From Nyssa sinensis (Eukaryota > Streptophyta > Magnoliopsida > Cornales > Nyssaceae), in contig CM018032.1 in the NCBI GenBank assembly GCA_008638375.1, forward strand, positions 57,355,382 through 57,419,381: a stretch of DNA of 64,000 nt. The letters run 5' to 3'. Both the position numbers and the translations under genes were made by a program. Of this stretch, positions 35,332-45,799 are shown piece by piece (the first letter of the stretch is position 1; the number at the start of each line of letters is the position of its first letter). The notes under the pieces are model-generated. The model was given only the letters and a program-made list of their open reading frames with translations, made no database searches and had not been told where the DNA came from.

Positions 35332-38300
35332 TCAAACCTTTTGTGAACAAATCTGCAACTTGGTTCTCTGTTTTAATCTGCTTAGTTCAACATCTTCTTC
35401 CAGAACTTTTTCCCTGATAAAATGATAATGCACTTCCACATGTTTAGTTCTTGCGTGAAAAACTGGATTCTCTGCTAAACGTATTGCCGACTGGTTGTCG
35501 CAATACAAAGGAATTGCATAATCTGTTGGTTGATGCAAATCCTTTAACACTTGTATAAGCCAAGTGCTCTCTTGAGCTGCCATTGCTGCGGCTCGATACT
35601 CCGCTTCTGTTGTTGACAGAGACACAGTTGGTTGCCTTTTGCTGCACCAAGAAATTGCACCTGACCCAAGCATAAAAACATACCCTGTAGTTGAGCGTCG
35701 GGTATCATGATCCCCTGCATAGTCAGCATCACAATAACCAACTAGCTTGCAATCTCCACCTTTCTTATACAAAACACCATAGCCAAGCGTACTCTTCACG
35801 TATCTCAAGATTCGCCGAATTGCTTCTAAATGAGGCTTCTTTGGATTCTGCATGTACCGACTCATCACACCAATTGCATAAGAAATATTGGGTCTAGTTA
35901 AAGTTAAGTAGATTAAACTACCCACTAATTGTCGATACATCGTTGCATCTTCCAAATCTCTCCCTTCATGAGCACACATTTTGGCGTTCGGCTCCATTGG
36001 AGTCGAAATTGGCTTGCACTCAAGCATTCCAAACTTCTTTAACAAGTCTGTGGAATATTTTTGTTGATGGAGAAATATTCCTTCTTGAGTACGATCAACC
36101 TCTAGACCAAGAAAGTACTTGAGCTGTCCAAGTTCTTTCATCTGGAAACGAACTGATAAATTCTTCTTTGTTTGGTGGATTTCTTCTTCAAAATCACCTG
36201 TTATGATTAAATCATCCACATACACGATCACGACAGCTAGCTTTCCTCCATTGGCTTTGACAAACAAACTAGAATCTGCAGGTGTCACCGAATAACCACT
36301 TTGAATAAAAAATTCAGCAATCTTACCATACCAAGCTCTTGGTGCTTGCTTTAATCCGTAAAGCGCCTTCCTTAGCTTGCACACATACTCGGGATGATTT
36401 TGATTCTGAAATCCCATCGGTTGATTCATATAGATCTCCCGATCCAATTCTCCATGCAAGAATGCATTCTTTACATCCATCTGCCATAAGTTCCAATCTT
36501 TGCTAGCTGCAAGTGCAAGTAAGACTCGTACAGTTGTAAGCTTTGCAACTGGACTAAATGTTTCATCATAGTCTAGTCCATATTGTTGAGAGAATCCTCG
36601 AGCTACCAAACGAGCCTTGTGCCTTTCAATTGATCCATCCGTGCGACGCTTTATCTTATAAACCCATTTGCAAGAAATAGGCTCTACATCTCTTGGCTTT
36701 GGCATGAGCTCCCAAGTCTGATTTTGTTTTAATGCTGCAATTTCCTCTTCCATAGCTTTATTCCAGTCTGGATTCTGAAATGCTTCTGCAAATGTCTCTG
36801 GTTCTTTTGCGTTTGCGTCTTCTACTATGGCAGCATTGGCATATTTGAGATTTGGCTTCTTAGTTCTTGCTGATCTTCTGAGTGGAATTGGTGCTTCTGC
36901 TTCATGAGGCTCACCTTCTTCACTTGGTTGATTTGCTTCATTAGACTCACCTTCTTCACTTGGTTGTCTATGCACACCAGTTTGCCAAGGGCTTTGAGTT
37001 TCGCCATCTTCGATATCACCATCAGCTGCATTTTCAGCTTCACCTAAGCTTAGTTGAATTTGAGCAGATTGCAGCTCATCCTTAAAAACATCTGAATCTG
37101 GTAATATTTCCTTTTCTGAAGACCACCATGAAGATGATTCATCAAACACCACATTCCGGGATGTGTAACACTTTCCAGTTGTAGGATCGCAGCATCTCCA
37201 CCTTTTTCGTTGACTATCGTATCCTACAAAGACACACCTAACAGCCTTCTTGTCCATCTTGCTGCGTAAATGATTAGGTACAAAGACATAGCAAACACAT
37301 CCGAAAACTCGAAAATAGCTAACTGTAGGCTTTATGTTCCACAATTTTTCAAAAGGTGAGGAAAAACTTAACCTTTGTTGAGGAAGCCTATTGATCACGA
37401 AAGCTGCAGTCTTCATTGCTTCTGCCCAAAACCGTCCCGGAACATTCTTTGCATGAAGCATACTTCGACAGATTTCTGCTAGGTGCCTGTTCTTTCTTTC
37501 TGCTACGCCGTTTTGCTGCGGAGTGTTTGCACATGTGAACTGATGGCGTACTTGGCATTCTCGGAGGAAGTAAAAAAACTCATCTGAGGTATACTCTCCC
37601 CCATTGTCGGTACGCAAACAACGGATTCTTGTATCAACCTCTGCTTCCGTCATTTCCTTGAATTCTTTAAACTTTGAGAAAGTTTCAGATTTTTCTTTCA
37701 TAAAATACACCCACACGTACCTGGAAAAATCATCAATAAAGGTCACCATGTACTTCATCCCACCGAGAGAGGCTTGCTTAACAGGTCCAAACACATCAGA
37801 GTGAATTAACTCTAACGGCCCCTTTGCTTTCCATTTTGACTCTTCATATGGCAACTGATGCGCTTTGCCGTACTGGCATCCTGCACAGATTGTATCTTTT
37901 CTCACTTCAAGTTGTGGAAGTCCCTTTAACATTGACTTTTTCATCATCACAGTTAGTTTGGAATAACTAACGTGACTTAATCGCATATGCCATAAATCTG
38001 CTGTCTCGTTCTTTCTGGTCTTCTCTACATATGCGGTTTCTGCAGACATCACATAAACTGACTCTAGTCTCCGTCCCTTCATCACCGGCTCTTCCATAAT
38101 CTCAAAGTCACGATAAACTTTCACATCTTGCGGGCCAAACAGAACAAAATGGCCTGAAGACGTTAATTGTGCTACCGAGAGAAGATTTTTCTTCATACCT
38201 GGGACGTGATAGACATTTTGAAGCGACACATCATTAGTATTATAATGGGAAGAGACTACCGTATTACCAATGTGAGCTATCGGTAGCTTTGAGTTGTTTG

Positions 38301-39360
38301 CTGTCACCACCACACGTCTTCCCTTGTACTCCGACAAATCCTGCAGCTTTTCTTTATCACCCGTCATATGATTTGAGCAGCCTGAGTCAATGATCCAATC
38401 TTTCTCATAATCAATTTGTTCAGACGTTGTTGCTGTACAAGCTGATTCTTCTTCTTCTATAGCAAAAAGTGCCTCAGCATCCCATTCCTCTTCAATTTTA
38501 GAAGTAGCAGCATTACTCTCCACAGGCTTTTTCTTGAACCAACAATCCTTTGCCATATGACCCTTCTTTCCACAGTTGTGACACTTCCCTTGAAACCTTA
38601 TACTGTTGCCATGATTCTTCGAAACTTCCCCTGAACGAAAGCTCCCCTCTCCTCGATGACTTTTTGCCCGGTCATCATTTCTTTTAGATCCACCAACAGT
38701 GTGCTGCTTGGAGTTTCCTTTGCTTTTGTTGGCATAGAGTGCTTCCTCCTCACCCTTTAGCGAAATTCTTTCCACTTGCTTAGCCATAGCTTCTTGACCC
38801 GCAAGCAAATTCTCAAACTCAACAAGTGATGGTTGATTTGGCCATCCCTGTACTGCAGCAATGAAACCTCTGAATTCAGGCCTCAAACCATGGATGATAA
38901 TTCTTTTCATCCTGGTTTCCCCAATTGGAGCTGTTGGATCCAATTCTGAAATCTCACGGCAAATCGACTTCACCTTGTGAAAGTATTGTGCAATCGTCAT
39001 GTCACGTTGCGTTACTGACAACAGCTCGTTCTCTAGAAGTTGCAGCCGTGTGTCATTCTTCTTTGAGAAAAGTGTGGCCAACACATCCCAGGCTTCTTTT
39101 GGTGTGACAGCATCCCGGATGTGCTCCAACACATCTTCTTCAATTGTTGTCTTCAAAGCAAACAATGCTTTGCCTGCTTTGATCTTCCACTTCCGCAAGA
39201 TACCATTTGCATCCTCTGCCTCTGGTTTTGTGACTTCGCTGCCGTTGACAACCTCCCAAAGATCTTGGCCTTGCATGTAAGACGACATACATGTCATCCA
39301 TGTATTGTAATTCTGGTTGTTAAGCTTTTTGATTCCTCCAACTACTTGAAGATCGCTCAT
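35332..39360 (-). CDS. Copia gag-pol polyprotein, near-intact
   Basis: I take the start at the ATG at 39360 (MSDLQVVGGIKKLNNQNYNT), just inside the 5' LTR. An upstream in-frame ATG lies within the LTR. The frame is open for 1342 codons. Order: gag with UBN2-type region; zinc knuckle CHNCGKKGHMAKDC (about aa 260); aspartic protease DWIIDSGCSNHMTG (about 320); integrase with HMRLSH..CAGCQYG zinc site and D-D-E residues in HSDVFG, RTDNGGEY and QNGVAERKNR; reverse transcriptase with DVKNAFLHGELD and YVDDLIITG (about 1047); RNase H with YCDADYAG, TEAEYRA and CDNQSAI (about 1208-1290). The end is odd. A single-base loss near 35381-35386 shifts frame, replacing the usual last ~40 residues (the normal frame continues to about 35265) with a short tail ending SQKV. 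Integrase and RT catalytic residues are all present. Confidence 0.95.
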   Translation of the reverse strand: MSDLQVVGGIKKLNNQNYNTWMTCMSSYMQGQDLWEVVNGSEVTKPEAEDANGILRKWKIKAGKALFALKTTIEEDVLEHIRDAVTPKEAWDVLATLFSKKNDTRLQLLENELLSVTQRDMTIAQYFHKVKSICREISELDPTAPIGETRMKRIIIHGLRPEFRGFIAAVQGWPNQPSLVEFENLLAGQEAMAKQVERISLKGEEEALYANKSKGNSKQHTVGGSKRNDDRAKSHRGEGSFRSGEVSKNHGNSIRFQGKCHNCGKKGHMAKDCWFKKKPVESNAATSKIEEEWDAEALFAIEEEESACTATTSEQIDYEKDWIIDSGCSNHMTGDKEKLQDLSEYKGRRVVVTANNSKLPIAHIGNTVVSSHYNTNDVSLQNVYHVPGMKKNLLSVAQLTSSGHFVLFGPQDVKVYRDFEIMEEPVMKGRRLESVYVMSAETAYVEKTRKNETADLWHMRLSHVSYSKLTVMMKKSMLKGLPQLEVRKDTICAGCQYGKAHQLPYEESKWKAKGPLELIHSDVFGPVKQASLGGMKYMVTFIDDFSRYVWVYFMKEKSETFSKFKEFKEMTEAEVDTRIRCLRTDNGGEYTSDEFFYFLRECQVRHQFTCANTPQQNGVAERKNRHLAEICRSMLHAKNVPGRFWAEAMKTAAFVINRLPQQRLSFSSPFEKLWNIKPTVSYFRVFGCVCYVFVPNHLRSKMDKKAVRCVFVGYDSQRKRWRCCDPTTGKCYTSRNVVFDESSSWWSSEKEILPDSDVFKDELQSAQIQLSLGEAENAADGDIEDGETQSPWQTGVHRQPSEEGESNEANQPSEEGEPHEAEAPIPLRRSARTKKPNLKYANAAIVEDANAKEPETFAEAFQNPDWNKAMEEEIAALKQNQTWELMPKPRDVEPISCKWVYKIKRRTDGSIERHKARLVARGFSQQYGLDYDETFSPVAKLTTVRVLLALAASKDWNLWQMDVKNAFLHGELDREIYMNQPMGFQNQNHPEYVCKLRKALYGLKQAPRAWYGKIAEFFIQSGYSVTPADSSLFVKANGGKLAVVIVYVDDLIITGDFEEEIHQTKKNLSVRFQMKELGQLKYFLGLEVDRTQEGIFLHQQKYSTDLLKKFGMLECKPISTPMEPNAKMCAHEGRDLEDATMYRQLVGSLIYLTLTRPNISYAIGVMSRYMQNPKKPHLEAIRRILRYVKSTLGYGVLYKKGGDCKLVGYCDADYAGDHDTRRSTTGYVFMLGSGAISWCSKRQPTVSLSTTEAEYRAAAMAAQESTWLIQVLKDLHQPTDYAIPLYCDNQSAIRLAENPVFHARTKHVEVHYHFIREKVLEEDVELSRLKQRTKLQICSQKV

Positions 39361-39433
39361 TGTGTCGACAGTAAGCTTACACCAAGTTACTAGCAAATGA
39401 CGTCCCACAACCAACCTTGCTCTGATACCACAA

Positions 39434-39758
39434 TGTTGAATAAAATAATTACAGAGAGGCAATATAGATAAATGCAGAGGGAGAGGTGTATTATTCAGTG
39501 CAAATGAACTGCCTTATATAGGCATATAAAGAACATGAAAAGAGGCCACGTTGCCATATCTTCTCCTACAAAATCTACAACCACTAACAGCTAGAGACTA
39601 GGAAGCACTCACTCAACTACTTGCACAAGACCAGGAAATTAGCATAACTAACAGACCCACTAATTCCACTAACTTCAGAATTAAGCTAACAATTATTAAA
39701 CTGAAAAATAGCAATAAACTCAGTCAACCCATCACGTGCTGGTGTTGTAATTTCAACA
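39434..39758 (-). repeat. 5' LTR of the Copia element
   Basis: 325 bp, followed on the minus strand by the tRNA-Met primer-binding site. It should contain the element's promoter. Confidence 0.95.
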
Positions 39759-39763
39759 CACAT

Positions 39764-39880
39764 AACCGGAACCTGGCCTGCCGGTGTGGAGAGAGAGGCA
39801 TCTTGCCACCTCATTTGGTGCAGAATCCACCTCGGATGCTCTTAACAACCATATAATTTGGCAGATTTGATCATCACACC
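39764..39880 (+). repeat. right copy of the direct repeat flanking the Copia element
   Basis: Matches 34,781-34,932 with scattered substitutions, and lacks the extra internal repeat of the left copy. It is more diverged than the LTRs, so it predates the insertion. Confidence 0.75.
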
Positions 39881-40384
39881 TATTAAATTTTATTAAAATT
39901 CACTGGAAATGATTAAATTATAATGATCATCACACGATGTGACAATCACATTGAATAACTTCTCATAGTAATGTAATTATTATATTTATCTTGTTTTTAT
40001 GAATATATTGCCATTTTCATTTACTGATTTTAATTTACTGAAGATTTACATTCCCATTTATGGATTGGACATAACCGAATCCACAAAACAAATAATTGTT
40101 AGACAATCTCATAATGTTATTAGGACAAATCAATATTAAATTTCAAGTTTGTTAGCAAAAATATTATGTAAGGAAGCAAATCATCCCACTCAATTAATTC
40201 TATCATGGTATCAATGGCTCAAACTATTTCTTTCACTCATGCTTAGTTTCTGCAGTCATTTTTGTGTAAAAATAATGAGACTAATAGTGAGTAATGATCT
40301 TTATTGGTGTATTCGGTCTTTGCCTATCCTCAGACACTATGATTTGTATCGGTATGTTAACGATCGCAAAATGGCAAAACCCTG
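39881..40384. other. AT-rich noncoding region
   Basis: No supported ORF or element. Confidence 0.4.
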
Positions 40385-41040
40385 TTCTCTAAAGTTCCTT
40401 AACCCTTCCTCTTCCTCGAGAAAAAAGTTTAGTTAGAACGTCTCACTTTAAGACTATCGCTCATATTTGAGTATTCATATGGGTAATGAGTAATGAGACC
40501 TTGTCATTGAATAAAGTTCCTTTCCCCTTCCTCTTCCTCAGAAAAAAAGTTCAGTTGAACGGTCTCGCGTTCAAGGACGAGGCCACCATGGGCCTGGGTG
40601 GGGCATTTGCCCCCCTCGCAAATTTTTTTTTGCTTGACATTTTCATATTTTGAAAAATAATTTTAAATATAACCCTTTAATTTAAGTATTTGACTCTCCT
40701 AGATTTAAAATCTTTCACACTTTACCCTTCTTTTAATTTTAATTTGACTTCTTAGTGATACTTTTATTAATTTTGTATAATTTTTTTTATATAGCTTAAA
40801 GTTTTGTAAGTGTTTTTTCTTTGATTGGATTTCTTGTCTAATTTATAAGTTATTTTGCATCAATAAATTTAGTTATTTATCAAATATTATCAATCAATAT
40901 TAACTTTTTATACCTCTTTAATTTTTAAATTTATGATAAAAAAATTAAGCAAAAATTTTGCTCCTCATAACCTAATTTCCTGGTCTCGTCCCTCCTCATG
41001 TTGAGACTATAGTTCATATTTGAGTATTCATGTACGACCA
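40385..41040 (+). repeat. tandem duplication, second copy interrupted by a hAT-like MITE
   Basis: Copy 1 (about 40385-40475) reads GTTCCTTAACCCTTCCTC ... GAACGTCTCACTTTAAGACT ... CATATTTGAGTATTCAT. Copy 2 (about 40515-41030) reads the same, but is split after GGTCTCGCGTT by the element at 40572-40994, then resumes with GAGACTATAGTTCATATTTG. Confidence 0.75.
40572..40994. mobile_element. hAT-like MITE, 423 bp
   Basis: Left end CAAGGACGAGGCCACC; right end reverse-complemented GAGGGACGAGACCAGG. Flanks CTCGCGTT (40564-40571) and CTCATGTT (40995-41002) agree at 6 of 8, and both changes are transitions at former CpG sites. The uninterrupted first tandem copy acts as the empty site and fixes the boundaries. 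AT-rich, no ORF. Confidence 0.8.
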
Positions 41041-41367
41041 TGTGAGTCCTTCACAATGCTTAAATTTGAGTGACAGTCATACCTTTCAACTACTTTTTCT
41101 CCTCTTCCTCTTAATCTCAATCCATTGATCCTTGCCTGTCCTGGAATCAAACAAGATCAAATTATTCTCAGTTGGCTCATCTTGTCTCTCACGTAGACTG
41201 CTCTGCTCAAGTAGTAGTCACCCTTTTTACCTCCTCTGCTATTTGGAAGACCCTTGAGCCATCCATGCCTCTCCTTCAATAAATGCAAATCATTATTTTA
41301 TTAGGTCTGTTGATGATATTAGGTATTTTAATGGTTGTATCCCCTAGTTTAGAAGTCTGATAGTTTA

Positions 41368-41665
41368 TCCGGCTATTAGGACTGTAAATGAATAAAGTTG
41401 AGCTGAGTCAAATTTTGGGTTGTTCAAACTTGACTCGCTCATAAAAAAGAATTTCAAATTTTGTTCAAACATGACTTGTTTATTTTTCGAGTCAATTTCG
41501 AATGAGCCTTTATTTGAGGCAGATTTAAGTAGCTTAGCTTTTTATGTAAGCTTAGACCACTTATTGACTGATTTCGAATGAGCCTCTATTCGAGACGGAT
41601 TTAAGTAGCTTAGCTTTTTATGTAGGCTTAGACCACTTATTGACTTATTGAGCCGAGCGTGGGAT
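41368..41665 (+). repeat. repeat block with a 76-bp tandem unit
   Basis: Begins TAGGACTGTAAATGAA, similar to the end of the element at 49,261-49,805. It contains two adjacent 76-bp units (41496-41571, 41572-41647) sharing TTTCGAATGAGCCT, GATTTAAGTAGCTTAGC and GCTTAGACCACTTATTGACT. Probably a rearranged hAT-like relic. Confidence 0.55.
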
Positions 41666-43930
41666 TGCTTATCCTTATTCTTGTCCTCAATTTGCTTTTT
41701 ACACTTTTGTTTTCTTATGTAATCCCCTTCCTTCTGCTGTTATTTGTTTTTGTTTCACCGTATGATCTATTACTTCACATGACTCCTGATTATACCTTGT
41801 AAAATTCTTGTTTATTTTTGGAGTCCATTAATTATAATTTGTTGAAATATCATAATTATAGTGTTATTAGGTTTATGAATTGCAAATCTAGTTAATGAGT
41901 ATTCTGGTGGATTAATACAAAAAGTGTTGCTAATTTAATCTTTTAAATGATAATTTACAAATTAATCACATTTAGCATAGGGAAGTGATCATTTAATTAT
42001 ATGTTCCAAGTTCCCTATTTTCCTCTCAAAAGAATATTAATGAACCACTGTTTTTTTTATTCAAATTAATTAATCTTTTAAATTATAATTTACAAAATAG
42101 AAAAGAAGTCCATCCTCTTTTTTTTAGAGTATAAGATGTGGAAGGGGGAAATTCTACTTAAAATGTGTATACGCATCCACTGAGTCTTATCTGACTAGGT
42201 CTAGAGAATTTTCCATTTCAGATGGGACCTCGGTCCTAGAAAACAAGTCCATCCTTATCAAATACAAATTAGGTAATTAAACAATTATTTCCCATATGCC
42301 ATTCTTTGGCTCAAACATGGTTGGGCTTTTCTGCCTAGTTTAGAAGAAATTATCTCATGAGACCATCACATGCTCTATGATCGCAACATTTCGTGGGACC
42401 CACATGGTGTCCACCGTACAGCTGCAATCACAAAGACCGTTACATCCTTGTGACGACCTCCTGAGATAATTTTGTCTAGTTTCACTACATAGGGTAGAGT
42501 AATGTTACACTTCTAAAATTTATATATCTCGAATTTGTATTCCAAATGACATGGTAGCTAGTGATCTGATACTATGTTATTAGTAATACTTTTTTTTTGG
42601 AGTGAGAAGAGAATACTGTAAGGAGAGGGTGGCGTCCCCATCAGCACTGTGTGAGCATCCCCACACGTGAGCTAGACACTGAGTGTTTTTTTTTTTATCA
42701 CCCTTGGGTAAAGGCTATTCACCTCACCTAACAAAAAGACTCGAACCCAAGTACTAATGGCGAGGGGTATACATTATTATTGATATGGTAGTTACATTCA
42801 GGTTCTTTGCCTCCATTTACCAAATACCACCCAAAACATAAGGCCTGTATCCTTTTTCAAAGCTAATAGGGGATAGTTTTTGTTATTTCTTTGTTGTCCT
42901 TGTTCTTAATGTACCAATGACTATGACATTTGAACTTTCATGTATAAGTAGCTATCATAGGTATGGATGCTGCCAAAAATTAACCCATCATATTTACCTT
43001 ACCTAGTAAACCAAATAGAAAATATGCATTAATAGTATTATTCTCACCTTTATTTTTTACCTTTGTTTTCCATTTTTCCGTGAGACCTACTTTTTTTTTT
43101 TTGATAACTCATTATTCGACTCTTCGGGCCAACTAATTCAGAGAAGCAATATCACCGTCTACTAACGGAGACCCGATTAAAGTTGGGACAGCGTCTTATA
43201 TAGACTAGATTTAAGAAAAAGTGGCATCCGCTAGATTTCGACTTACTTGTGTGAGAGGGTGAAAGATAAAAGTGAAAAGAGTAGTATTGCTTGGAAATTA
43301 TATGAAAAATGTTTTTTTTTTATCGGTAAAAATGTTTTTTTATCATCAACTTTCTCACTCTAGATATAAGGTAGTAAGACCTGTTATAATAAATGAATGT
43401 CAATTATATTATATTAGAGTCATGTGTACAATAAAGATGGATTTTTCGACTTCGAATAAGCCAACTTGCCTCATAATATTCAATGCTTTTAATCCTTCAT
43501 ATTTTAACCTAAAAATGACCCTCCTAAATTTCACTACTGCCCACTAAAGATTTTTCTTCACCAATAGCCAAAAAGGTATAAAAAAAATCTTCTACTCACT
43601 TCAAGAGTTATGCTATTTTGAATTTAGACGAACTAGTGTCTTCCAAAGAACATATGGTTGCAATTTCATAAAATTTAAATAAAAGGACAAAACACATAGA
43701 TTAATTTCAAAAATATCCTGATACATTTACACGTAAACAAAATAAGTAAGCATGTCTGGTATTTCAAGCATTTCTCTTTTATTATTTAAATCTCATCCAC
43801 TTCATTGGAAGTTCGAAAAATAAAGAAAAAAATTGTAAACGAGAAAAGAAAAAAAGAAGTAGAAGAAGAGTTTTAAAAATACAAATAGAATTGAAACAAA
43901 GTGAGCCTCATTATAAGGTTAAGTAGTCAT
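41666..43930. other. noncoding region
   Basis: AT-rich. A minus-strand fragment at about 42690-42765 has a box B-like GGGTTCGAGTC followed by an A-tail and may be a SINE 3' remnant. The ORF at 43272-43547 shows no domain. No gene. Confidence 0.4.
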
Positions 43931-43934
43931 AAAT

Positions 43935-45366
43935 TTAGAAGCCAGGAGGCTTGTAGGCCATGAAACTGATGCACTGCACTTGGCGCTTGTTGTCAAAGCC
44001 AATGATCCGAATAAAAGCATTTGGTTATTCTTTCTTGCATTCCTCCATCTCCTTCAGCACTTGCAAAGATCAGTGCATCCGAACATGGGAAGCTTCCACA
44101 TTGTCCAGTATCGCCTGTCGTAGTACCCCGGTGACCGGTTGTTCTCACGGTACACAAACCCATGCTATATACCCCCAAAAAAAAAAATTAAGTATTTGTG
44201 TGCACGAAATTCTTGTCATTGCAAGATTTAGCGGGGGAGTATAAAATATGTGTGTGTGTGTATATATATATATATGTATGTATGTATATGTAATTAATTG
44301 GAAGAGACTAATTATTAAAGAGGTTAATGTACCTCCAACTCGAATTCCAAGCAAGGAATCCATCCCATGCGAAGAAGGTAATCCACTTCCTCAGCCAATG
44401 ATTCTGGTGAGAGAGGTGGAAGGTATGAAAGAGTCTCAAACTTCTTATTTCCAATAGGAGGCCACACCTATATGTACTTGCAAAAATTAATCTTAAATTA
44501 ACATATTAAAATGAGCAATGGTATACCCTATTGGATTTTCTCACCTTATTTTCCTTATTTTCGCAACTTCATTTTCTCACTTGTTATTTAGGAAAAGAAA
44601 ATAAGACGAGAAAGCCAGTATTCATAATAACTCGATTCAACAAACATCAATTTTAAGAGAAATGTTATATAAAGCAACTTTTCTCAGATACAAAGTGATG
44701 TGACCCACTATAATAGACGCATCTGGTCTTGTCACATTGCTTCTTTTTTTTTTTTTTTTGTGTCTATGTTAAGAGGTCTTAGGACCAGTCACATTGCCTC
44801 TCTTTTTCCTCTTTTTTATTTTTTTGGTGCCTATGTTAAGAGGTCTCAAGAATCTCATGACCCGTTGCCTCTCTTTTTCCTTTTTTTTTTTTTTTTTGTG
44901 TGCCTATGTTAAGAGGAGGTCTTAGGACCTTTTAAGCCGATGAAACGCCCAACTCAATTGTTAGACACGTAATTATCTTACTAATTCATATATTCTTTAC
45001 CCACGTCATAGATAAGGCTTAAATCACTCGCTCTTGCATAACCTTATTTATGAAAATGTTAAAGTTGTGTCACTCGGCGATCACCTAATCTCTGATAGTG
45101 TAAAATGAGATGTAAAAATCTGATATATTTAACATTTTCTTAATTATAATGAGTGTAAAACTAGATTTCATTGCATTTCATACCTTCATGCATTGCACTC
45201 TTCCACCATTGCTTGGGAAAGAACTAATGTCGTTATTGGGTTTTTGGGTAGCGGGGAAACCCGAAAAAGACCTGAGTCCGGTGAAGGGAGCAACCATGGT
45301 GGCCTGAGCCCGGGTAGCACGGCTAACGGTGGCAACAGCCGCCGAGGAGATCATGGAGGAGGTCCT
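43935..45366 (-). pseudogene. rbcS: Rubisco small subunit (rbcS) pseudogene, introns retained
   Basis: Exon 1 (about 45366-45184) encodes a transit peptide ([20 protein letters not shown], then [11 protein letters not shown]) ending GGRVQCMK at the start of the mature protein. Exon 2 (44467-44333) gives [20 protein letters not shown] and [15 protein letters not shown]. Exon 3 (44164-43935) gives [20 protein letters not shown] and [12 protein letters not shown]. Both introns (45183-44468, 44332-44165) keep GT..AG, so this is a duplicated gene copy and not a retrocopy. Lesions: the ancestral start codon reads AGG (45366-45364), though an in-frame ATG lies three codons on; a single-base loss just after GCTD in exon 3; and a TAA where the family has Tyr in KEYPNAF. 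The remainder, including RIIGFDNKRQVQCISF, is still legible. The protein would lose about a third of its mature length, so it is not a working Rubisco subunit. Confidence 0.9.
44731..44931. repeat. three tandem poly-T-containing units in rbcS intron 1
   Basis: Units start at 44731, 44788 and 44861. Each has GTTGCC/CATTGC, CTCTTTTTCC, a T tract and CCTATGTTAAGAGGTCT. They lie inside the first intron of the pseudogene. Confidence 0.7.
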
Positions 45367-45612
45367 TTGTTTCTCCTTTCTTCCTTCCTCTTTGTTTTGC
45401 TAGTCCGTCTTCAAATGAGACCTATCTCTAATGCCTCATTCCATATATATATATATATATATATATCTATAATGATATGAACTTGCCTTGTTATATCTGA
45501 CAGGCAAAATTAAATCAACGTGATCTTGGACAAATGGTGACCGTTGGATCATGTGGTTGATGACGTTACAACTTGATGCATCCACACGAGGGTGCAAAAT
45601 ATTTGAACATAG

Positions 45613-45670
45613 CCTTATCATTAAGCACCACAATCAGAGTGCCACGTGGTGAGATCTCCATGATCTTATC
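45613..45670 (-). promoter_or_regulatory. relic light-responsive unit (I-box, G-box, I-box) of rbcS
   Basis: On the minus strand, upstream of exon 1, the order is GATAAG (45665-45670), palindromic G-box CCACGTGG (45642-45649), then GATAAGG (45613-45619), about 250-300 bp before the start. Paired I-box and G-box elements are the classic light-regulatory module of rbcS promoters. An AT repeat at 45443-45466 may have served as or replaced the TATA box. Confidence 0.65.
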
Positions 45671-45799
45671 TCATCTCAATGGGGAGGCCATGTTATTTTT
45701 GCAGTATTTTCATGGGATACCCTTTTCACTTTCAGGCCTTTCCTCATTCAAATATACTTTATGTATTGAATCAAAGAATTTCTTTTAAAATTTTTGAAA

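Larger units (their letters stand above)
34933..39758 (-). mobile_element. full-length young Copia LTR retrotransposon
   Basis: A 4826-bp element on the minus strand. LTRs are 34933-35257 (3') and 39434-39758 (5'), each 325 bp, TGTTGAAT..TTCAACA in plus orientation. I find one difference by eye (ACTAACTCC versus ACTAATTCC). The target-site duplication CACAT is perfect (34928-34932 and 39759-39763). A primer-binding site TGGTATCAGAGC (minus, about 39420-39431) abuts the 5' LTR. A polypurine tract AGGGGGAG (minus, 35258-35265) abuts the 3' LTR. It holds one large gag-pol frame. LTR identity implies very recent insertion. Confidence 0.97.

Noticed and set aside
44250..44300. TG/TA repeat as a structured or regulatory RNA
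   Set aside because: Simple microsatellite within rbcS intron 2, no pairing beyond the repeat itself.
45193..45480. Plus-strand 95-codon Gly-rich ORF
   Set aside because: It is the antisense of rbcS exon 1; its composition follows from the transit-peptide codons.
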